A stretch of DNA of 64,000 bases from Fibrisoma montanum (lineage in GTDB: Bacteria > Bacteroidota > Bacteroidia > Cytophagales > Spirosomataceae), in assembly GCF_003583365.1 (NCBI RefSeq), contig NZ_QXED01000001.1, forward strand, positions 1,293,107 through 1,357,106, in the 5' to 3' direction. Each line of letters begins with the position of its first letter. The first letter of the stretch is position 1. The translations under genes and the position numbers were made by a program. Positions 1 through 9,063 of the stretch are shown here, in pieces. A model generated the notes under the pieces. That model saw nothing but the letters and a program-made list of their open reading frames with translations, searched no databases and was not told the DNA's origin.

Positions 1-118
1 CAGGGAAGTCCAGGAATAACGTTTTATAGAATAAGGCACTCATTTGTTCCATCTGCCCGGACTGAAGCAGGATGTAGCTCCACGAATGTTTGATGATTAA
101 AATCTGGCGTGCGTCCAT
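1..118 (-). CDS. Globin family protein, N-terminal part (cut by the left edge)
   Basis: The reading frame opens at an ATG (116-118) and runs off the left edge after 39 codons. The visible residues (MDARQILIIKHSWS, then FYKTLFLDFP) match the start of the complete globin at 13407 (QIRIVKLSWS, FYSKLFLEYP) in the same spacing. This is the A and B helix region of bacterial single-domain globins. The proximal histidine lies outside the window, so haem binding cannot be checked. The gene starts 44 bases after the stop of the upstream secreted protein and may be co-transcribed with it. Confidence 0.75.
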   Translation of the reverse strand, partial: MDARQILIIKHSWSYILLQSGQMEQMSALFYKTLFLDFP

Positions 119-162
119 AAGAATCAAGGTTATTTGAGCAGGCGCCTGCCCACTTTCGTCGC

Positions 163-528
163 TTAGCTTAAGGTGATGTGCAGCCGTAGCACGTAATAGT
201 TCTGATTCCTCTCCTGATAAGATATTGGCAAGAAATGCTTAACGGTTTTACCCGTCAGGCTTTTGATGATACCCGTTTTCAATCCTTCATCCTCCGTGTA
301 GACTCGTACGTTCTGAATGTGATGGTGCTCGTCCAGGGTAAAGCGCACCATCACAATACCGCCTTTAAAGTTCTTGGGAAAGGCGGTCTCTTTTACGTAA
401 TAGCCAATTTCGTCTTCGTAGTTATCGCCGACCAGTTTCTTGTTGTCGAAGGCTACTCCTTGTGTGTACAAAGAGATCGTTAGGGCACTTGCTGTGATCA
501 GCGTGCGAATCAGGTTGATCGTTTTCAT
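163..528 (-). CDS. Small secreted protein of unknown function
   Basis: This 121-residue protein has a signal peptide (residues 1 to about 26, with a hydrophobic stretch after MKTINLIR). The mature part contains GGIVMVRFTLDEHHHIQNV followed by a C-terminal region rich in beta-strand residues. The 'strand, turn, I-x-x-V-x-V' pattern resembles the C-terminal fold of TonB/energy-transducer domains that occur as small periplasmic proteins in Bacteroidota, but the match is weak and only by eye. It lies just upstream of the truncated globin gene in the same direction. Function is unknown. Confidence 0.6.
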   Translation of the reverse strand: MKTINLIRTLITASALTISLYTQGVAFDNKKLVGDNYEDEIGYYVKETAFPKNFKGGIVMVRFTLDEHHHIQNVRVYTEDEGLKTGIIKSLTGKTVKHFLPISYQERNQNYYVLRLHITLS

Positions 529-999
529 TGTCGTGTTGTTTACAGTTAATTGTTTCTATCGCTGGACCGCGGTCATGCTCTTGTCCGAATTGACGCAACA
601 AAGGTAGAGGGCGAGGTTGGGGCGCTCCTAACAAAGCCGGTAGACCAAAGGTGTACAGGGCCGGGAGGCAGGGGTGACAAAAAGTCAACAAGGGCTAATA
701 AGCCCATTTCTGTATGTCAGGCCAATCTGGAAAGACAGAGTACCGACAAGCCCGATACGCACTGAACCACTGCTTGCGTAGCCTGATGCCGTTTGAAAAC
801 CCAGATGAACACCCGATAAGAGGCCTTTTTTGCTTTATGTTTCGAAAAGCCAGTCTGCTTTTCCCGCCAACGGCTCAGGGAGTAATTCTATACGGTTGAT
901 AGCGCACTTTTACCGGCTGACGAAATCACTTTTGATTACTGCTGAATTGCCCCCCTACTTAGTCTCACAAAGAAAAAAGAGGCTTCAACTTCTATCATC
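529..999. other. Intergenic region without a convincing gene
   Basis: This 471-base stretch separates the leftward secreted-protein gene from the rightward fibre gene cluster. Short reading frames exist on both strands but none has a family signature or a signal peptide. A small hairpin (GGGCT-AATA-AGCCC, 692-705) is present. Near the right end a TTTTG followed after about 21 bases by TACTTAGT could be a poor -33/-7 promoter for the fibre cluster; the match to TAnnTTTG is weak. Confidence 0.5.
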
Positions 1000-2811
1000 A
1001 TGAAAACAATATATACACCGCTTCTCATCTTTATTTTGAGCATTCAAAGCCAATACGTATCTGCTCAAAACAACCTGTGGATTAATACACCTGGCAGCTC
1101 TGCGCCTGGTTCATTGAATACCCTCGTTGGCATTCAGGTGGGCAATCCTAATATGACCAGCATAGGTAATGTATACATTGGCTATATAGCGGGTAGTAAT
1201 ACAACCTCAGGCGGCTTAAATACATTTGTTGGGTCGTCGGCGGGTTTTACAACAAGCACTGGAGCCAACAACACATTCATTGGCGCATCGGCCGGCTACT
1301 ATAACTCAACCGGTGGCCAAAATTCATTCCAAGGCTTTCGAGCCGGGTATTTTAATGTTGAAGGGAGCAACAATACGTTTTTAGGTCATGAGGCTGGGTA
1401 TAGTAATGGCACCAGCAACAATGCCTTCGTAGGCTACCAAGCTGGCTATAAGACCGTAACTGGTAACAACAACGCCTATTTTGGCTATAAGGCTGGTCAG
1501 GCCAACGTTGAAGGCAAGTTCAACACTTACTTAGGCGCCCTGGCCGGTGTTAATGCTAAAGGCTCTTCGTCTACATTCGTGGGCGACCTGGCTGGCCAGG
1601 AAAATTTAGCCGACTTTAACACCTTTGTCGGAGCCTCGGCGGGTCAGAGCAACACCCAGGGAGCCGGCAACACCTTTGTAGGCTATCGCACGGGCCAGCT
1701 CAACGCCTTTGGCAACCAGAACACTTTCATTGGTCAGGAGGCTGGACTGCTCTCAGTTGCCTCAGCAAACACCTTTGTGGGTTTTCGGGCGGGTAATCGT
1801 ACCAGCAGTGGCGGCTTCAACACCTTCATTGGCGTACAGGCCGGTCAAAATAACACCTCGGGTAGCTCTAACTTCATCATGGGCACCAACGCAGGCTTAG
1901 CTAACACCACCGGTTCTGCCAACTTTTTCCTAGGCGACAATGCGGGTGGGGGCAACACGGGCGGTAGCTTTAACGTCTACCTGGGGGCTAACGCCGGTAA
2001 CGGGACAGGCGTCAATGGCGACAATAACCTGGCCATCGGCTTTGAAGCTGGTCGGGCCAACGTAGCTGGTATCAACAACACCTTCTTAGGCTTTCGGGCC
2101 GATGCAGGGGCCGGTGGCCTTTCCAATGCAACAGCCATCGGCAACAACGCCCGGGTGAATATTTCCAACGCTGTCGTATTAGGAGATAACGCCAATGTAG
2201 GCGTCGGTACATCGGCTCCGGCTACCAGACTGCATGTAGTTAGTGGGGTGGCTAATCAATCCGGATTACGGCTGGGTAACCTGACAAGCGCTTCACCGGC
2301 CAGCCTTACTAGCCAGACTAAATTTTTGAGTGTTGATGCGCAGGGCAACGTCATCCTGGCCAGCAGCAATACGAGTGCCCGGCAACCAGCTAATGAGAGC
2401 TTGTGGTTGTTGGACGGCCAGCAGTTGCGCAACACGGCTGGCCAGACGTTGGTGTTAGGTCGGCCAGGCAGCGCCGTACCGAGTGGCTATCGCCTAATTG
2501 TTGAGGAAGGTATTCTGACCGAAAAGCTCAAGGTAGCCATTAAAAACACCAATGAATGGAGTGATTACGTCTTCGCGCCTACTTATCAGCTCAAGCCATT
2601 GAGTGAGGTGGAGCAGTATGTGAAAGTCAACAAGCACCTGCCGGGCGTGCCTTCAGCCGAGGAGGTGGTCAAAGCGGGTTTGGACGTAGCCAAGATGAAC
2701 GCCAAACTGCTGGAAAAGATCGAAGAACTCACTTTGTATATCATTGATCTTAAGCGGGAGAACCAGCATCAATCGAACCGGTTGCAGCGCCTTGAACAGA
2801 ACACTAAATAA
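1000..2811 (+). CDS. Repeat-rich fibre-like surface protein, copy 1
   Basis: The 603-residue protein has a signal peptide (1 to about 22, ending VSAQ). Roughly residues 40-390 are tandem repeats of about 15-17 residues with the core NTFVGxxAGxxN(T)TG. A YadA-head-like segment follows (NATAIGNNA, AVVLGDNANVGVGTSAP, then RLHV), as in trimeric adhesins and phage tail fibres. The C-terminal module begins near residue 496 (GYRLIVEEGILTEKLKVAI) and contains NKHLPGVPSAEEV and a predicted coiled coil, LLEKIEELTLYIIDLK. No T9SS sorting domain is seen. It is the first of three tandem paralogues separated by 30 and 61 bases. A trimeric extracellular fibre is an inference from the repeat pattern. Confidence 0.8.
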   Translation: MKTIYTPLLIFILSIQSQYVSAQNNLWINTPGSSAPGSLNTLVGIQVGNPNMTSIGNVYIGYIAGSNTTSGGLNTFVGSSAGFTTSTGANNTFIGASAGYYNSTGGQNSFQGFRAGYFNVEGSNNTFLGHEAGYSNGTSNNAFVGYQAGYKTVTGNNNAYFGYKAGQANVEGKFNTYLGALAGVNAKGSSSTFVGDLAGQENLADFNTFVGASAGQSNTQGAGNTFVGYRTGQLNAFGNQNTFIGQEAGLLSVASANTFVGFRAGNRTSSGGFNTFIGVQAGQNNTSGSSNFIMGTNAGLANTTGSANFFLGDNAGGGNTGGSFNVYLGANAGNGTGVNGDNNLAIGFEAGRANVAGINNTFLGFRADAGAGGLSNATAIGNNARVNISNAVVLGDNANVGVGTSAPATRLHVVSGVANQSGLRLGNLTSASPASLTSQTKFLSVDAQGNVILASSNTSARQPANESLWLLDGQQLRNTAGQTLVLGRPGSAVPSGYRLIVEEGILTEKLKVAIKNTNEWSDYVFAPTYQLKPLSEVEQYVKVNKHLPGVPSAEEVVKAGLDVAKMNAKLLEKIEELTLYIIDLKRENQHQSNRLQRLEQNTK

Positions 2812-2841
2812 TCAATCATCAGCTAAGTAACACATCTTCTT

Positions 2842-5007
2842 ATGCGACTGAACATCTATTTTATCTCCCTGCTGAGCTTAGCTCCATTGTGCCTGCTGGC
2901 TCAGGGCAACTACGTAGCTAACACCGCTAACTCGGCAACTCCTGGTACATTTAATACGCTCCTGGGACCCGGGGCCGGTGCGGGAGGCAACCTTAAATCC
3001 GATCGGAATACAATCACAGGATATAACGCTGGCTTCTTTCTCACATCTGGTGCCCGCAATACCTTTTATGGGGTAGACGCAGGCAAGTTTACAACGGAGG
3101 GACGAGACAATATTTTCATTGGCTACGAAGCAGGATTGAGTAATACCACTGGTGAGCAAAATGTATATATTGGCCAAGGAGCTGGCAGGTCAGCCAGCGA
3201 AGCCAGTTACAATGCCTTTGTCGGGTATCATGCAGGGATCAGCAATATTACAGGAGGAAACAATGTGTTTTTGGGAGACCAAGCGGGTCAGGACAACACC
3301 ACCGGCTCAAATAACCTGTTTTCCGGCGCCGGAGCGGGGCTAAACAATACAAGTGGAGGTTACAATACTTATGTAGGGTCTTCGGCGGGTATTTATAACA
3401 AAGAAGGGTCTGAAAATACGTTTATTGGCTACGAAGCCGGGCTTGGCAGTAGTTCTGGCAAAAACGTGTTCGTTGGTTTTCAGGCGGGTCACGTGAATGG
3501 AACTGGTGAAGAGAATACCATGCTGGGTTACAAAGCTGGTGCGAACAATAAGAAAGATTATAACACATTCGTCGGTTATCAGGCTGGTCTGTCAAATACG
3601 ACGGGTAGTAATAATACCTTCCTGGGTAATAAGGCTGGTCAGAGAAACACGACCGGTTTTGGAAATGTGTTCGTAGGAGGTGGGGCTGGTTTCGATAATA
3701 TTACCGGTAACGACAACTTATTTCTTGGTCTGGCAGCCGGTATATCCAATACCACGGGCAGCAGTAATGTATTTGTAGGAAGAAATGCGGGCTACTATAA
3801 CCAACTGGGTAAAAATAATACTTTCTTGGGCTATGAGAGTGGTTTCGCAAACCGAGGTGATAATAATATCTTCGTAGGCTATCAGGCTGGAAATACTAAC
3901 CAAACCGGTAGTCAGAACACCTTTGTTGGTTATCGCTCTGGTTATTACAACAATGGCTCGGCTAATACTTTCTTCGGTTATCAGACTGGACAGGCCAATA
4001 CAACGGGGCAATTTAACTCGTTTATTGGGGTGCAGGCAGGTTTAAACAATACCACCGGCAACAGTAATTACTTCTTTGGTACTAATTCAGGGCTGTCTAA
4101 TACCACGGGTTCAGGCAATTATTTTTTAGGGGACAATGCCGGGGGAGGTAATTCGACAGGAGGTTTTAACGTCTACATCGGTGCCAACGCCGGCAATGGG
4201 CAGGACGTCAACGGCTCTAATAACCTGGCCATTGGCTTTGAAGCTGGTCGGGCCAACGTAGCCGGCATCAACAACACCTTTATCGGGTTCCGGGCCGATG
4301 CCGGAGCCAGTGGGCTGAGCAACGCCACGGCCATTGGCAACAACGCCAAGGTAAGCGTTTCCAATGCTATTGTGCTGGGCAACGCAACAAACATAGGTAT
4401 TGGTACGTCAGCACCCACAGCTCGCCTGCACGTAACGTCGGGCGTGGCCAATCAGTCGGGGCTGCGGCTGGAGAACCTGACGAGTGCATCGCCGGCCAGT
4501 GTCCTGAACCAGAGCAAGTTTTTAACCGTCGACGGGTCAGGTAATGTCGTACTAGCCAGTACAAGCAATAGCGGTCGAGAAGCAGCCAACGAAAGTCTTT
4601 GGGAACGGCAGGGAGCTTATCTGACAAATACGCAGGACGATGCCATCATTATTGGAAAGGGCGTCAGCAAAACGCCCGCTGGTTATAAGCTTTATGTACA
4701 GGACGGCATCCTGACCGAAAAGGTCAAGGTAGCAATCAAGAACACCTCTGAGTGGAGTGATTATGTGTTTGCCCCTACGTACACACTCAAGCCGTTGAGT
4801 GAAGTGGAGCAGTACGTCAAAGCCAACAAGCACCTGCCGGGTGTGCCATCAGCCGAAGAGGTAGTGAAAGAGGGGCTTGATGTAGCCAAAATCAGCGCCA
4901 AGCTCCTGGAGAAAATTGAGGAGCTCACCCTATACATCATTGATTTGAAAAAAGATCATCAACAACAGATCGATCAGCTCAAGGCTCAGATTAGCGCCAG
5001 CAAGTAG
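2842..5007 (+). CDS. Repeat-rich fibre-like surface protein, copy 2
   Basis: This is the longest of the three paralogues (721 residues), with a signal peptide (1 to about 20, ending LLAQ) and more copies of the NTF(V/L)GxxAGxxNTTG repeat than copy 1. From about the segment NLAIGFEAGRANVAGINNTF onward the protein and its DNA are nearly the same as copy 1, which points to recent duplication or gene conversion. The C-terminal module (EWSDYVFAPTY, NKHLPGVPSAEEV, LLEKIEELTLYII) is shared by all three. Repeat number is therefore the main difference between copies, as expected for length-variable fibres. Its role, probably adhesion or cell-surface contact, is inferred. Confidence 0.8.
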   Translation: MRLNIYFISLLSLAPLCLLAQGNYVANTANSATPGTFNTLLGPGAGAGGNLKSDRNTITGYNAGFFLTSGARNTFYGVDAGKFTTEGRDNIFIGYEAGLSNTTGEQNVYIGQGAGRSASEASYNAFVGYHAGISNITGGNNVFLGDQAGQDNTTGSNNLFSGAGAGLNNTSGGYNTYVGSSAGIYNKEGSENTFIGYEAGLGSSSGKNVFVGFQAGHVNGTGEENTMLGYKAGANNKKDYNTFVGYQAGLSNTTGSNNTFLGNKAGQRNTTGFGNVFVGGGAGFDNITGNDNLFLGLAAGISNTTGSSNVFVGRNAGYYNQLGKNNTFLGYESGFANRGDNNIFVGYQAGNTNQTGSQNTFVGYRSGYYNNGSANTFFGYQTGQANTTGQFNSFIGVQAGLNNTTGNSNYFFGTNSGLSNTTGSGNYFLGDNAGGGNSTGGFNVYIGANAGNGQDVNGSNNLAIGFEAGRANVAGINNTFIGFRADAGASGLSNATAIGNNAKVSVSNAIVLGNATNIGIGTSAPTARLHVTSGVANQSGLRLENLTSASPASVLNQSKFLTVDGSGNVVLASTSNSGREAANESLWERQGAYLTNTQDDAIIIGKGVSKTPAGYKLYVQDGILTEKVKVAIKNTSEWSDYVFAPTYTLKPLSEVEQYVKANKHLPGVPSAEEVVKEGLDVAKISAKLLEKIEELTLYIIDLKKDHQQQIDQLKAQISASK

Positions 5008-5068
5008 ATCTTGCTTTACGCAGATCCAGAAATTAACCAATCAAAAATCAGTTGAATACGTAAACAAC

Positions 5069-6385
5069 ATGAAATCTATTTCAGCGTACATTCTTGGTGG
5101 CCTCATCGCCTTACCATCTTTAGCTACTGCCCAGATTACCTCAAACAACTATGTGGTTAACCAGGCAAATGCTTCCAGTCCAGGCATGGAAAACACAATT
5201 GTAGGTGGTCTGGCGGGAAGCTCGTCAATGACAGGAATTCACAACACATTTGTAGGAGCTAACACCGGCTACCACAGCAAATCGGGCTCAATGAATACAT
5301 TTATAGGTAGTTATGCCGGTTTCGAGAACACCTCAGGCTCATATAATACGTTTATAGGCGCTTTTTCGGGCTCTAGAAACACAACAGGGGATGAAAATGT
5401 GTTCCTAGGCACTAACGCAGGCGATGAAAACTTGACAGGAAAAAGCAATACATTCCTGGGGATCATGGCGGGAAGCTATAATACAACAGGTAGTGATAAT
5501 ACATTTGTTGGACGCAAAGCCAGTGTTTTCAACTCAACTGGTATTAACAATGTGAGCTTGGGAGCTAACTCGGGCTTTTCAAATACGACAGGCTCCTACA
5601 ACTTGATGCTGGGTAGCAAAGCGGGTTACACTAATCAATCTGGTCACTCTAATACATTTGTGGGCTTTCAGGCTGACGCTACTGCGAATAACCTCGAAAA
5701 TGCTACCGCTATTGGTGCTAATGCAAAAGTTTCGCAAAGCAACAGTATCGTGCTGGGCTCGGGAGTTAATGTAGGTATTGGTACATCAGTTCCTCAGGCT
5801 AAACTGGAAATCAACTCCGATGTGGCTGGTCAGTCTGGCCTGCGCCTGACTCAGCTTACGGCTGCTTCTGCATCGACCATAACGACTAACAAGTACCTGA
5901 CCGTCGATGCCTCAGGCAACGTAGTGCTTGGCAGTACCGCAGTGACCCGGGGGCGGCTGGCTGACACCCAAGATTTATGGCAAAAGACCGGGCAGTATGC
6001 CCAATCAACGGGCACGGATGGAGTTATCATTGGCAGTCTTGACAAGACACCAGCCGGCTACAAACTCTATGTGCAGGAGGGCATCCTGACCGAAAAGGTC
6101 AAAGTAGCCATTAAAGATACCGACCAATGGAGTGACAAGGTTTTTTCGCCAACGTATAACCTTACTCCGTTAGCAGAAGTAGAGCAGTACGTAAAGACCA
6201 ATAAGCACTTGCCGGGTATACCATCAGCCGAGGAGGTCGTGCATCAGGGCGTTGATGTGGGCCAGATGGACGCTAAATTGTTGGAAAAGATTGAAGAACT
6301 GACGTTATACATCATTTCCCAGCAGAAAGAACTGGCTGTTTTGCGCCAGCAAGTGACCAATTTAACGAAAACGATTAAACACTAA
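5069..6385 (+). CDS. Repeat-rich fibre-like surface protein, copy 3
   Basis: This is the shortest paralogue (438 residues), with a signal peptide (1 to about 21, ending ATAQ). It has fewer NTF(I/V)GxxAG repeats, then the same ATAIGANAKV and VGIGTSVPQAKLEI segment and the same C-terminal module (GYKLYVQEGILTEKVKVAI, NKHLPGIPSAEEV, LLEKIEELTLYII). It has diverged more from copies 1 and 2 than they have from each other. The T9SS cargo gene starts only 14 bases after its stop, so the four genes are probably one transcript. Confidence 0.8.
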   Translation: MKSISAYILGGLIALPSLATAQITSNNYVVNQANASSPGMENTIVGGLAGSSSMTGIHNTFVGANTGYHSKSGSMNTFIGSYAGFENTSGSYNTFIGAFSGSRNTTGDENVFLGTNAGDENLTGKSNTFLGIMAGSYNTTGSDNTFVGRKASVFNSTGINNVSLGANSGFSNTTGSYNLMLGSKAGYTNQSGHSNTFVGFQADATANNLENATAIGANAKVSQSNSIVLGSGVNVGIGTSVPQAKLEINSDVAGQSGLRLTQLTAASASTITTNKYLTVDASGNVVLGSTAVTRGRLADTQDLWQKTGQYAQSTGTDGVIIGSLDKTPAGYKLYVQEGILTEKVKVAIKDTDQWSDKVFSPTYNLTPLAEVEQYVKTNKHLPGIPSAEEVVHQGVDVGQMDAKLLEKIEELTLYIISQQKELAVLRQQVTNLTKTIKH

Positions 6386-6399
6386 GCTATCTATCACCC

Positions 6400-6945
6400 A
6401 TGAAAAACTTAATTATGCTTGTATTAGCAGGTTTAATATCAGCGATCGCTCAAGCGCAGGACATACCTAGTCAGCAAACAATCCGTCAAGCTGAGACGGC
6501 AGGGTCTGTTAGAAATCGAATGGCTATTGAACAGATTTCGGCTTATAACACTGTCGAACGAAGAGCTAAGACTCGTTATACTGCCGGACGGGCAGTTACG
6601 CTACAGCCTGGCTTTATGGCCCAGGCGGGTTCCGTTTTCACAGCCAGTATTGGCCAGACTTTGGCCAATGCTACTCAACCCGAAATCGAGTTTAGCGCCC
6701 GAGCCTATCCGAATCCGTTCCAGCAAACCACCACTATCGAATATACTCTACCACAGGCAGGTCAGGTGTCGTTTACACTGGTTGATGAACAAGGACACAT
6801 AGTTCAACAGGAAACGAGTAGCCAGGAGGCTGGTCGACAGAAACTGAATTTGACCAGTACAAACCTCACACAAGGTATTTACTTCTATCAAATTCGTCTT
6901 AACAATCATGAACAACGAACAATTCGTCTGCTGAAAACGCAATAG
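6400..6945 (+). CDS. Small protein with a T9SS type A C-terminal sorting domain
   Basis: The 181-residue protein has a signal peptide (1 to about 20, ending IAQAQ). A short segment (AVTLQPGFMAQAGSVFTASIG) resembles the 'coat-hanger' beta motif found near the end of many Bacteroidota surface proteins. The last 80 or so residues form a typical type IX secretion sorting domain: YPNPFQQTTTIEYTLP, then a GQSVSFTLVD-like strand, and GIYFYQIRLNNHEQRTIRLLKTQ at the end. It should be exported across the outer membrane and attached to the surface. It contains almost nothing besides signal and sorting parts, so it may be a small accessory or anchor subunit of the fibre cluster; that is inference. Confidence 0.8.
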   Translation: MKNLIMLVLAGLISAIAQAQDIPSQQTIRQAETAGSVRNRMAIEQISAYNTVERRAKTRYTAGRAVTLQPGFMAQAGSVFTASIGQTLANATQPEIEFSARAYPNPFQQTTTIEYTLPQAGQVSFTLVDEQGHIVQQETSSQEAGRQKLNLTSTNLTQGIYFYQIRLNNHEQRTIRLLKTQ

Positions 6946-7090
6946 CTTGATGGCTTTATATTACCAACAACAAATGAATGCTTAGGAAGATGCTGCCTTA
7001 ATGAAACTGATCTAATGACTTTCAGGCGTTTGACCAGTCGAAACAGTTTCACTCTGACTTCCGTGAGAACGGTGGCAATCAGGCAAAAAC

Positions 7091-7129
7091 TAGCAGGTGG
7101 GCTGCACAAAACGCACAGCTCACCTGCTA
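7091..7129. terminator. Hairpin between convergent units
   Basis: TAGCAGGTG (7091-7099) pairs with CACCTGCTA (7121-7129), and an inner GCTG/CAGC pair extends the stem. It lies between the fibre cluster and the end of the leftward methyltransferase remnant, so it can serve both strands. Confidence 0.6.
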
Positions 7130-7131
7130 AT

Positions 7132-7805
7132 TTATTTGATACGTAACATTTGGTTGCTGCCTTTCTGAAACTCGTAAGGGACCATTAAACGCTCACTCTC
7201 GTAACCCCAATCGGTGAATTGCTTCTCTACTTTCGCAACGTAGGGCGAAAGCTCACCGGTTAGCGTAAGCAGCGGAAAAATGCGGACCTCTCTGGCTACC
7301 CGCAGCAACTCCCGAATAGATTGCAAATGAATGTCTTCAGACAAATGAGCGCTGTATAGATCCAGCAGGTGTGACACCAGCGCTAAGTCAAATGATTGAT
7401 CGGCAAACGAAAGTGTGGGCAACTGCTGATACTGGTAGCGCCCCTCGGCCATGCCAGTATCATAATCGTCCAGGAAAAGGTTCATAGACGCCATTCGGTG
7501 CTGCCCTAAATCGTCGGCATCCTGGAACGCCGTCCAGTTGTAGTTACCGGCATTGATATCCGCATTTGTTCGACCACCTTTGTATAGGTCTTCTCCAACC
7601 GTTGGCGGATATCATCCGAAGTAAATTTATAAATAGGATCGATCGAGATAATCCGGCCTCCTTGCTTCGTCAGTTCAGCATTGACGCTGGCAGGGCCGTC
7701 GCCAACGCCCAGTATAGTTTTGGTCAGGTCTTGGTCGGTAAGGTTGAACATGAGTTGGTATTCATGGAATGAGCGGCCCCAGGGTACGACTTCCTTTAAT
7801 TTCAT
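7132..7805 (-). pseudogene. SAM-dependent methyltransferase, frameshifted
   Basis: Two reading frames together make one methyltransferase of about 220 residues. The first frame (7805 down) carries VVPWGRSFHEYQLMF, the SAM-binding loop ILGVGDGPASVNAEL and the acidic strand RIISIDPIY. The continuation in another frame reads NAGNYNWTAFQDADDLG, MASMNLFLDDYDTG, FADQSFDLALVSHLL, VAREVRIFPLL and VPYEFQKGSNQMLRI at the C-terminus. The break lies at about 7555-7559 and corresponds to a net +2 or -1 base change. Both halves keep family motifs, so the lesion is recent or is a sequencing error. The gene is the last of the LuxR-headed unit. Confidence 0.8.
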
Positions 7806-7893
7806 GAATAGTTAAGTTTTTTAGTAGGGTCTCTGCTTCCTTTGTAAGGAACAAACTAAAAGGGCTGGGTTACATAGCCCTGAAACATACGGA

Positions 7894-9033
7894 CTACGCA
7901 CTCAGCTTAGCGAAAAACGTCCGGATGTCATCCGCTAGTTGGTCAGGGACTTCCCATTCAGGAAAGTGCCCGCCTTTTTCCATGACAGTCCACTGTTGCA
8001 CATTGTAAAACCGTTCCGCCCACTTTCGGGGCGCTGGCACAGTGATGCCATCTCGAAGAGGCATTGCAATGGCAGTAGGCACTTCTACACGACCCGACAA
8101 GCCCGGATCTCGACTGTTCTCGTGATAAAGACGTATTGCGCCTGCTCCACTAAAAGTAAACCAATGCAGGCTAAGGTTATCCAGCAGTTTATCCCGGCCA
8201 AAATGCATATCCAGATCAGTTCCCGCGTCGCCCCACCGCTGGAACTTTTCAATAATCCAACTGGCTAAACCTGCCGGGGAATCCACCAACGCGGGCAGGA
8301 GTGTTTCTGGCCGAAGGCTCTGCAAGCTGGCATAGGCCGTTTCCCGTTGCACCCAGGCACCAACCTGCTTCTGGTAGGCTATTTCTTCCTCGCTCAGATC
8401 CGCTGGCAACAGATTTAAAAAGGGAGTTATACCGGTTCGATGCAAACCAATCAGACGTACGGGGTATTTAAGCCCAATCTGCTGTTGAACTAAAGCACCC
8501 TGGTCGGATCCTCGGGCCGCAAATTGTTTAAATCCCAGAATCTCTACCATCAAATGGACCACCAGGTCAGCAATTCGGGCGAAACCCATTCCGTGCTGCC
8601 TGGGTAGTTCTGAAAACGCATACCCAGGCAGCGAAACAGCAATTACATCGAAAAGAATAGGGTTGTTATCAGCCGGATTGGATAAACGCGGGAGAAAGTC
8701 CAGGACCTGTACGAAGCTGCTAGGCCAGCCTTGCATCAGAAGGAGCGGAACAGCATTGGGTTTTTTAGCTTCCGAGCGAATGAAGTGGATTTTTACGCCA
8801 TCTATTTCGGCCAGGTAGTGGTCAAAGGTATTCAGCCATTCTTCGCGTTGCCGCCAATTGTACTCGGTAGCCCAGTAGCTTAGCAAATCCTGTAAGTAGG
8901 CTTGGTCGGTCCCCGCTTCCCAACTCGTGCTATTTACTCCAGGCGGAAATCGGGTATAAGCCAACCGACGACGCAAATCCTGTATATCCTCTTCAGGGAT
9001 GTTAATATAAAATTTTCTAAGTGTTGACTTCAT
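7894..9033 (-). CDS. Epoxide hydrolase family alpha/beta hydrolase
   Basis: The 379-residue protein begins with the epoxide hydrolase N-terminal domain (FYINIPEEDIQDLRRRLAYTRFP), followed by an alpha/beta hydrolase fold: the oxyanion-region LLLMQGWPSSF (HGWP in many relatives), the nucleophile elbow ARGSDQGAL with Asp as nucleophile, and the late catalytic His in EKGGHFPEWEVP. This family opens epoxides to diols in the cytoplasm. The ATG at 9033 is preferred over the upstream in-frame start at 9060 because it begins right at the domain. It sits between the broken acyltransferase (30 bases upstream) and the broken methyltransferase in a unit that may handle reactive small molecules. The substrate is unknown. 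Confidence 0.85.
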   Translation of the reverse strand: MKSTLRKFYINIPEEDIQDLRRRLAYTRFPPGVNSTSWEAGTDQAYLQDLLSYWATEYNWRQREEWLNTFDHYLAEIDGVKIHFIRSEAKKPNAVPLLLMQGWPSSFVQVLDFLPRLSNPADNNPILFDVIAVSLPGYAFSELPRQHGMGFARIADLVVHLMVEILGFKQFAARGSDQGALVQQQIGLKYPVRLIGLHRTGITPFLNLLPADLSEEEIAYQKQVGAWVQRETAYASLQSLRPETLLPALVDSPAGLASWIIEKFQRWGDAGTDLDMHFGRDKLLDNLSLHWFTFSGAGAIRLYHENSRDPGLSGRVEVPTAIAMPLRDGITVPAPRKWAERFYNVQQWTVMEKGGHFPEWEVPDQLADDIRTFFAKLSA

Positions 9034-9063
9034 ACAGCTATCTATTAAACTACAGCACATGGA

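Noticed and set aside
1150..5660. Regular repeats resembling a CRISPR array
   Set aside because: The repeats are in frame, degenerate at third positions and encode NTFVG..AG units; spacers are not unique sequences of constant size.
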